From JBGUVL01 sp045134375 (lineage in GTDB: Bacteria > Bacillota_I > Bacilli_A > Erysipelotrichales > Erysipelotrichaceae), in contig JBGUVL010000012.1 in NCBI GenBank assembly GCA_045134375.1, positions 1-64,000 on the forward strand: a DNA stretch of 64,000 nucleotides, written 5' to 3'. The notes beneath the pieces were generated by a model, which saw only the letters and a list, made by a program, of their open reading frames with translations, did no database searches and had not been told where the DNA came from. The position numbers and the translations under genes were made by a program. Shown one piece after another: positions 58,525-64,000 of this stretch. Position 1 is the first letter of the stretch. Each line of letters opens with the position of its first letter.

Positions 58525-59861
58525 TACAACAACCCTTTCTCTGTTAATTGTGCTCGGAGTCCATCTGCTTTTTCAAAATTTTTTGCTTTCACTGCCTGAC
58601 GCCACTCATGATACATGGTACGATCTTCTTCACTCATCGCTACTTTAGCAATTTCAATACCAAGCACAAATAGCATTCGTTCTATCGTTGCACAAATGAT
58701 ATCCAACGAAACATAATCAATTTCTCTCACACGCAAAGCAGCATTTAATTTTTTATTTAAATCAAACAGCGCTTTAAATGCATTTGGTGTATTTAGATCA
58801 TCCTGCATCGCTTCTAAAAATGGGGCAAACAATTCTTCACTAAATTTATTTTCACGTGGATAATCAACTAACGCCATTTTAACGTAGCTTTGTCGCAATG
58901 AATTAGAAAGTTTATCTAATTCGCTTTTTGCAGTTGCAATCGTTTCATCACTAATGTTTAATGGGCTACGATAATGCGTACTTAACATTAGCCAACGCAC
59001 GGTATTTTCACCATATTTTTCTACAAAGTCTTTCGCCCAAAGAACATTTCCCAGCGATTTTGACATTTTCTCTCCATCAATATTCAACATTCCGTTATGA
59101 ATCCAGTAATTTGCGACATTGGAATGATCATGTACACACCCTTGTGCCATCTCATTTTCATGATGTGGGAATTTCAAATCCATACCACCGCCATGAATAT
59201 CAATCAAAGGTTTTTTAAATTCTTTGTTAATCATGACTACGCACTCGGTATGCCATCCCGGTCTGCCTTCTGACCATTTGGTATTCCACTTAATGCCTTG
59301 TTCCGTTTTTTTCCATAGCGCAAAATCCAACGGATTTTCTTTATTACTATTTTCATCGATACGAGCGCCCACCATCAAATCTTCGATTTTCTGTTTCGAA
59401 AGTTTACCATAATCTTCCACTTTGCTAACACGGAAATAGACGTCGCCATCCATTTCATAAGCATAGCCACTTTCCACCAAATCATCAATAAAGGATATAA
59501 TTTCCTCCATTGTTTCTGTCACTTTTGGTGTCACATCTGGCATATCCGCATGCAAACGTCTACGATCTTCGTTGTAAGCTTTAATGTAACGCTCCGAAAT
59601 CTCTTTCTCAGAAACCCCTTCTTCCATCGCCTTATTGATAATTTTATCATCAACGTCCGTAAAATTAGATACGTATTTTACATGATATCCACTCACCTCA
59701 AACATCTTTTTCAATGTATCAAATACAATAATAGGTCTTGCATTTCCAATATGAGGGTAATTGTATACGGTTGGTCCGCACACATACATGCTAACTTCGT
59801 TTTCCACTAACGGATGAAACTCTTCGACTTTATTGTGTAATGAATTGTATAATTGAATCAT
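58524..59861 (-). CDS. cysS: cysteinyl-tRNA synthetase
   Basis: 445 aa from 59861, 8 bases after GGAGG; the ATG at 59867 is too near it. HIGH-type PHIGNARP (near 38-45) and KMSKSLGN (near 265-272); zinc ligands include the Cys of VCGPTVYN and the HHENE group. GRPGWHTECVVM is canonical. Controlled by the Cys T-box upstream and followed by mrnC, rlmB, sigH. Confidence 0.97.
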   Translation of the reverse strand: MIQLYNSLHNKVEEFHPLVENEVSMYVCGPTVYNYPHIGNARPIIVFDTLKKMFEVSGYHVKYVSNFTDVDDKIINKAMEEGVSEKEISERYIKAYNEDRRRLHADMPDVTPKVTETMEEIISFIDDLVESGYAYEMDGDVYFRVSKVEDYGKLSKQKIEDLMVGARIDENSNKENPLDFALWKKTEQGIKWNTKWSEGRPGWHTECVVMINKEFKKPLIDIHGGGMDLKFPHHENEMAQGCVHDHSNVANYWIHNGMLNIDGEKMSKSLGNVLWAKDFVEKYGENTVRWLMLSTHYRSPLNISDETIATAKSELDKLSNSLRQSYVKMALVDYPRENKFSEELFAPFLEAMQDDLNTPNAFKALFDLNKKLNAALRVREIDYVSLDIICATIERMLFVLGIEIAKVAMSEEDRTMYHEWRQAVKAKNFEKADGLRAQLTEKGLL

Positions 59862-59878
59862 ATGCATATCCTCCTAAT

Positions 59879-60069
59879 AAAAAAACACCTCTTTGATAGA
59901 GGTGTATTTCACACGGTTCCACTCTACTTGGTACTCTTGATAGATAACGTATATCAACCGATCAGCCTATAAGGTGCATTCTCTTTATCCTCACGCAACA
60001 ATTCCACCACTATGCTGCTCTCTATACTTATGGATACAGGCTCTTTTCCTTAATCAACAGCTTATATTT
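59879..60069 (-). promoter_or_regulatory. T-box riboswitch, cysteine specifier, for cysS
   Basis: The specifier context GAGAA-TGC-ACC gives UGC (59976-59978). The T-box AGAGTGGAACCGTG (59912-59925) differs from the common GGTGGNACCGCG by ending in GTG. Terminator ACACCTCT-ATCA-AAGAGGTGT plus seven T (59879-59904). Confidence 0.92.
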
Positions 60070-60075
60070 ACAAGT

Positions 60076-60104
60076 AGTATAGCAATCCTTACTTCATTTT
60101 TCAA
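60076..60104 (-). promoter_or_regulatory. promoter of cysS operon
   Basis: TTGAAA (60099-60104), 17-bp spacer, TATACT (60076-60081). Confidence 0.8.
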
Positions 60105-60153
60105 GGAGAAAGCGAACATCTTATTCAAAAATTTGTCACACTAGCTACCCTTT

Positions 60154-61596
60154 CTATAAGGAATAACCATCTCTTCCTTTTGACTTTTGCCGATATAATG
60201 CACGATCCGCACACTTAAATAACGTTTCATAATCCATACCATCATTTGGATAAAAAGCAATTCCAATACTTACCGTTACAAAAACACCTTCAATATCCAC
60301 ACTGCGAATCTTCTCACACAATTGCTGGGCTCGCGTCAATGCGATTCTATGAATATCTTCCGCATTGATATAGGCAGCAAATTCATCCCCTCCAATACGC
60401 CCAAGCAAATCATTATCACGAAAGAGACTTTGAAGTTCATTTCCAACATGTTGCAATATTCTATCTCCAGTCATATGACCGTAGTTGTCATTGATCTTTT
60501 TAAAATTATCTACATCAATGATAAACATGGCACCAGAGGCTCTTTCATTTTCGATCATCCTCTGCACCATTTTAGTTTCCATCGTCTTTTTATTATAAAC
60601 TCCTGTTAACGAATCCAGCGTTGCTTCTTGTTCTAAACGCTTTTCTTTTTTCCTACCAATATTGATGAATGCCAAAAATAGAAGAATTGAGAAAAGAATA
60701 AAAACAAGAAGCAATATCATTTCATATCCTTTAATAAAGCGATAGAATTGCTTTGCCTCCACAGCAGGGACAATCGAACATATCATCCATTCGCCTATTC
60801 CCGAGGACAAACAAGAGAGGTAATAATCACCATCCCCATTCTCACTTTCCATTGTTATCGTATAAACACCTTGTTTTTTATGAAGGATATTTTTTATTTC
60901 ATCCATTGCATTATACTTTTTTATATAAGGATCAAAATAATCAAAAAAGTTATCCTCGAGATCAATGGTTGTACTATCATGATTTCCACTTAGCGCTATA
61001 ATAGTCCCATCCTCATTCACAACTAGGGAATAACCGGTATCATAAAATACTTTATCAAACAACAGTTTGCTTAAGGCACTTAAATCATAAGATCCTCCTA
61101 GCATACCTACTACCGTATCTCCATCATAAATCGGTACCCCTAACACAATTTGACTTTGTCCATCAATTTTGCTAATGATAGGATCACTTATCATGATTCT
61201 GCCTTTCATAATTTCACTAAAATACAATTGATCCGAAATATTTCTTTGCTCCCCATCACAATAACGAGCATTCCCATTTACATCAGCCAGTAAAGTTCGC
61301 TCCAAGTCAGTTGATTTCTCTAATGATTTTGCTACTTTTAAATTGTTCTCACCAAACAAATCGGAAACATCCAAAGTTGCTGCAATGGCTTCCAAATATT
61401 GATATTGTAATTCTAATCCAGTAGAGAAAAGATAGCTTTGATCACTAATATCTTTCTCCATTGATTTAATAATGTTTTGGTTTACTTGATTTTCTATACA
61501 CCAGGAAAAAGTTAGCAACAGGATGCCTACCGCTAATACAAAAGAAAAGATAGTGGTAACATAAAATTTTGTCGTACGACTTTTCCATCGAATCAT
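60154..61596 (-). CDS. diguanylate cyclase with extracytoplasmic Cache domain
   Basis: 480 aa. Membrane helix at 12-31, Cache-type sensor 35-285 outside the cell, second helix 291-311, then a GGDEF domain 325-480. The active loop is GGDEF at 402-406, and R393-x-x-D396 five residues before it is the inhibitory I-site, so product feedback is expected. It should make c-di-GMP on sensing a small ligand. GGGGAG precedes the start by 8 bases. Stands alone between the cysS promoter and gap. Confidence 0.93.
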   Translation of the reverse strand: MIRWKSRTTKFYVTTIFSFVLAVGILLLTFSWCIENQVNQNIIKSMEKDISDQSYLFSTGLELQYQYLEAIAATLDVSDLFGENNLKVAKSLEKSTDLERTLLADVNGNARYCDGEQRNISDQLYFSEIMKGRIMISDPIISKIDGQSQIVLGVPIYDGDTVVGMLGGSYDLSALSKLLFDKVFYDTGYSLVVNEDGTIIALSGNHDSTTIDLEDNFFDYFDPYIKKYNAMDEIKNILHKKQGVYTITMESENGDGDYYLSCLSSGIGEWMICSIVPAVEAKQFYRFIKGYEMILLLVFILFSILLFLAFINIGRKKEKRLEQEATLDSLTGVYNKKTMETKMVQRMIENERASGAMFIIDVDNFKKINDNYGHMTGDRILQHVGNELQSLFRDNDLLGRIGGDEFAAYINAEDIHRIALTRAQQLCEKIRSVDIEGVFVTVSIGIAFYPNDGMDYETLFKCADRALYRQKSKGRDGYSL

Positions 61597-62059
61597 ATTG
61601 AAATCTCCCCTATTCCTGTAATAGTTATATTTTAATTATAAATAAACAAAAAATAAATAACAATCTTTTTTTATAACACATTCCGATTAAATCAATTTGT
61701 TATAAAGAAAGAAATAACAATTTGTCAATATAGGGAAACCATTAGCAAATCATGTCATATAAACACTTATTTTATCGACATAGTATAGTAGCTGTACAAA
61801 CAAAAAATTCTTTCCATTAGGAAACATAATTTACTAGCAATCGTCATTTGAAACCTTATTAATGAATCAAGCAATATTTCCACAGCAATTTCTCTACTTT
61901 GTATTTTGATCGCTCCCTTCACACTACTTATAATCTTTTTTTATGAATCCTGTCATCATTATTTTTAACCGTTCCTTACCCAATACCGGTAACCATTTTA
62001 TTTCAAATGGTAATGCGAACGAGCCATCATAACAAAAAATGAAATGAAATCAAAAAAGG
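61597..62059. other. intergenic stretch before the diguanylate cyclase, with a possible coding relic
   Basis: The AT-rich right-hand side of the cyclase gene holds its promoter, not clearly placed. At about 61918-62025 the minus strand reads YDGSFALPFEIKWLPVLGKE and then RLKIMMTGFIKKDYK to a stop, with no start or ribosome site; it looks like the end of a lost gene that I cannot name. Confidence 0.35.
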
Positions 62060-62112
62060 TAAAAAAAAGGCTGTAAGCCTACCTGTTTTCATCAGGTTTC
62101 TTAACAGCCTTT
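62060..62112 (-). terminator. terminator of gap
   Basis: Outer stem AAGGCTGT / ACAGCCTT encloses AACCTG / CAGGT and is followed by eight T on the minus strand. Confidence 0.85.
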
Positions 62113-62132
62113 TCTAAATTCAAAACCTCTAA

Positions 62133-63146
62133 TTAAGCTAATTCAGAGAAGTATTTGATTGTTCTAACCATCTGGCTAGTGTAAGAGTTTTCGTTGTCGT
62201 ACCAAGAAACAACCTGTACCTGGCTAGTTCCATCACCCATATCTTTAACCATTGTCTGAGTAGCATCAAATAATGATCCGTAAGTAATACCGATGATGTC
62301 GCTAGATACTAACTGTTCTTCAGTATATCCGAATGATTCAGTAGCAGCAGCCTTCATAGCAGCATTGATATCTTCAACACTTGGAGTTCCTTCAACAACT
62401 GCAACTAAAATAGTTGTAGATCCTGTAGGAGTTGGAACACGCTGAGCAGAACCAATTAATTTACCATTTAATTCAGGAATTACTAAACCAATCGCTTTTG
62501 CAGCACCTGTAGAGTTAGGAACGATGTTGCATGCAGCAGCACGTGAACGACGTAAATCACCTTTTCTCTGAGGTCCGTCTAATGTCATCTGGTCACCAGT
62601 GTAAGCGTGAACTGTAGTCATGATACCAGATTTAATTGGGCATAATTTGTTTAATGCATCAGCCATAGGAGCTAAGCAGTTTGTTGTACAAGAAGCTGCA
62701 GAAATTACTGTATCTTCTGGTTTTAATGTGTTGTGGTTTACATTGTAAACGATTGTTGGTAAGTCATTTCCTGCAGGAGCAGAGATAACAACTTTACGAG
62801 CACCAGCTTTAATGTGAGCAGATGCTTTTTCTTTTGATGTAAAGAATCCTGTACATTCTAATACTACGTCTACTCCTAATTCACCCCAAGGTAATTCTTC
62901 TGGGTTAGGTTTAGCGTAAATAGTGATTTCTTTACCATCTACTGTAATTGAGTTTTCACCAGCTACCACTGTATCCGCTTTTGCGTATCTACCCTGAGTA
63001 GAATCGTATTTTAATAAGTGAGCTAGCATTTTTGGGCTTGTTAAGTCGTTGATTGCAACTACTTCGTACCCTTCTGCACCAAACATCTGTCTGAATGCAA
63101 GACGTCCAATACGTCCAAATCCATTAATAGCAACTTTTACTGTCAT
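62133..63146 (-). CDS. gap: glyceraldehyde-3-phosphate dehydrogenase
   Basis: 337 aa, NAD-dependent glycolytic enzyme. NAD fold GFGRIGRLAFR (9-19), active C153 in SAASCTTNCLAP and H180 in TTVHAYTGD; substrate site around GAAKAIGLVIPELNGKL. GAAGGAGG is 9 bases before the start. It is monocistronic: own strong promoter, terminator, and a cre-like box upstream. The rest of the triose operon (pgk, tpi) is not next to it. Confidence 0.97.
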   Translation of the reverse strand: MTVKVAINGFGRIGRLAFRQMFGAEGYEVVAINDLTSPKMLAHLLKYDSTQGRYAKADTVVAGENSITVDGKEITIYAKPNPEELPWGELGVDVVLECTGFFTSKEKASAHIKAGARKVVISAPAGNDLPTIVYNVNHNTLKPEDTVISAASCTTNCLAPMADALNKLCPIKSGIMTTVHAYTGDQMTLDGPQRKGDLRRSRAAACNIVPNSTGAAKAIGLVIPELNGKLIGSAQRVPTPTGSTTILVAVVEGTPSVEDINAAMKAAATESFGYTEEQLVSSDIIGITYGSLFDATQTMVKDMGDGTSQVQVVSWYDNENSYTSQMVRTIKYFSELA

Positions 63147-63175
63147 TTTAAAAGTCCTCCTTCGTTATCATCTAA

Positions 63176-63204
63176 ATTATACTTTTCTGCATGTGTATTG
63201 TCAA
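63176..63204 (-). promoter_or_regulatory. consensus promoter of gap
   Basis: TTGACA (63199-63204), 17-bp spacer, TATAAT (63176-63181): full consensus. Confidence 0.95.
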
Positions 63205-63267
63205 TTATCAAATGCGGCAAATTTGTTTATTTTTTCACAATTTTTCCTATGAAATAAAGGGTTTCTG

Positions 63268-63282
63268 TTGTAAGCGTTATCT
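63268..63282 (+). promoter_or_regulatory. cre-like box upstream of the gap promoter
   Basis: TTGTAAGCGTTATCT fits WTGNAANCGNWNNCW at every fixed position, centred about 106 bases before the expected gap transcript start. Control by CcpA is inferred. The remainder of 63205-63398 shows no gene. Confidence 0.55.
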
Positions 63283-63398
63283 TTTTTTTGCATTTCAAAA
63301 ATCGCTCTTTTTCATAACAAAAGCTTTGCCTATAAGATCTAATTCTTTTCCTAATCGATCGAATTCTTTGCATCACCACAACAAATATACCTAAAACT

Positions 63399-63433
63399 TA
63401 AAAAAGCCCTGCGTCAAAAACACAGGGCTTTCC
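63399..63433 (-). terminator. terminator of the PTS operon
   Basis: AAAGCCCTGTG-TTTTTGA-CGCAGGGCTTTTTT on the minus strand, 45 bases after the EIID stop. Confidence 0.9.
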
Positions 63434-63479
63434 TATTTTTATAAGAAGTTTGAGAGAGTTTAACTTCCAATTTTATTAA

Positions 63480-64000
63480 TTAACCAATTGTCCAAGGAAC
63501 TGGTACTAATGGAGTATAGGCACCAGTCCAGATACCAAATACACATCCAACAATACCGATTACTAAGAATAATCCGATACACTTGATTGGAGTCCATCCT
63601 TTTCTTAATAATACGTAAACCATTAATGTGAATAATAATGGAATTAAGCAAGGTAAAATGGAATCTAAGAAGTTCTGAATTACTAATGGATTTTCCCCGT
63701 TTTCAATTACCATACCTAATCGAGTTCCACCACCATAGTTTGCAATTAATGCACCTACGATGAATACACCTAATACAGAAGCAGCATGTGTGATTTCTTT
63801 AGCGTGAGCTGTCATCATGCTAACTGCTTTTGTACCCATGTTATAAGACCAATACATTAATCCATAACGTAATGCCATTTCAACACCGAATGCAATAACG
63901 AAGTATAGAATTGGTCCCATTAAGTTTCCACTAATTGCCATACCTGCTGTCATACCAGCAACGATTGGAATCAATGTCATCCAGAATAATGCATCTCCGA
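63480..64000 (-). CDS. mannose/sorbose-type PTS IID component, C-terminal part
   Basis: The last 173 codons; the gene continues past the window's right edge. GDALFWMTLIPIVAGMTAGM followed by GNLMGPILYFVIAFGVEMALRYG matches the EIID membrane domain, and the end has three further hydrophobic stretches with LLRKGWTPIKCIGLFLVIGI. EIID helps EIIC pass mannose, glucose, N-acetyl sugars or sorbose. Partner IIAB and IIC genes should lie to the right. The specific sugar cannot be read from this part. Confidence 0.88.
   Translation of the reverse strand, partial: GDALFWMTLIPIVAGMTAGMAISGNLMGPILYFVIAFGVEMALRYGLMYWSYNMGTKAVSMMTAHAKEITHAASVLGVFIVGALIANYGGGTRLGMVIENGENPLVIQNFLDSILPCLIPLLFTLMVYVLLRKGWTPIKCIGLFLVIGIVGCVFGIWTGAYTPLVPVPWTIG

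Noticed and set aside
1..64000. CRISPR arrays, tRNA or rRNA genes, replication origin
   Set aside because: No regularly spaced repeats beyond the 11-bp array, no tRNA cloverleaf or rRNA stretch, and no DnaA-box cluster was noticed.

Overview
The window is a low-GC, single-genome-segment of a Bacillota (Firmicutes) chromosome. Gene order and protein style fit the Erysipelotrichia best, but that placement is inference; no rRNA gene is present to settle it. Almost every gene lies on the minus strand, so the region reads from right to left as one long translation and transcription supercluster.

Read in the direction of transcription: the C-terminal part of a mannose-type PTS IID protein (63480-64000), gap (62133-63146), a Cache-GGDEF diguanylate cyclase, then cysS under a Cys T-box, mrnC, rlmB, sigH, rpmG, secE and nusG. 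A block foreign to the usual gene order follows (about 49260-55800). It holds an IS91-type transposase with a small zinc-ribbon gene, a Crp/Fnr regulator, three look-alike small RNA genes, a hybrid histidine kinase relic, trkA-trkH and a decayed Cys-rich gene. The core order resumes with rplKA, rplJL, an RsmC-like methyltransferase, rpoB and rpoC. It is interrupted by an EIIA-Glc gene and a divergent DUF975 gene, then continues with rpsL-rpsG-fusA-tuf, a TPP-riboswitch thiT, a nitroreductase and a DUF308 gene, and the S10-spc-alpha cluster (rpsJ to rplQ, 29251-14980).

In relatives rplQ is followed directly by ecfA1-ecfA2-ecfT-truA-rplM-rpsI. Here those genes (5260-262) are split from rplQ by about 9.7 kb of accessory genes: a lipoprotein, a gldA relic, an ArsP_2-like exporter, an SRAP protein, an amino-acid ABC transporter under an Arg-type T-box, VanY-like and CapA-like lipoproteins, trmR and two small membrane-anchored proteins. 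The left edge enters an IS3-type insertion sequence.

Regulation is well exposed. There are many sigma-A promoters with 16-18 bp spacers, two T-boxes (specifiers CGU and UGC), one TPP riboswitch with a plausible Shine-Dalgarno switch, leaders ahead of rplM, rplK, rplJ, rpsJ and rpsL, and two consensus cre boxes placed similarly upstream of the gap and S10 promoters.

The strongest oddities are: a repeated two-hairpin small RNA family around the crp-like gene; a one-base insertion inside rpmJ (L36); an Asp-to-Val change in the G3 motif of EF-Tu; loss of rpmD from the spc cluster; an L11 lacking its Pro-Pro-Val-Gly segment; and three previously coding stretches now decayed (gldA, a PF04071-type gene, and a kinase-receiver relic). 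The rpmJ and tuf changes each rest on one base, so base-call error must be excluded first.
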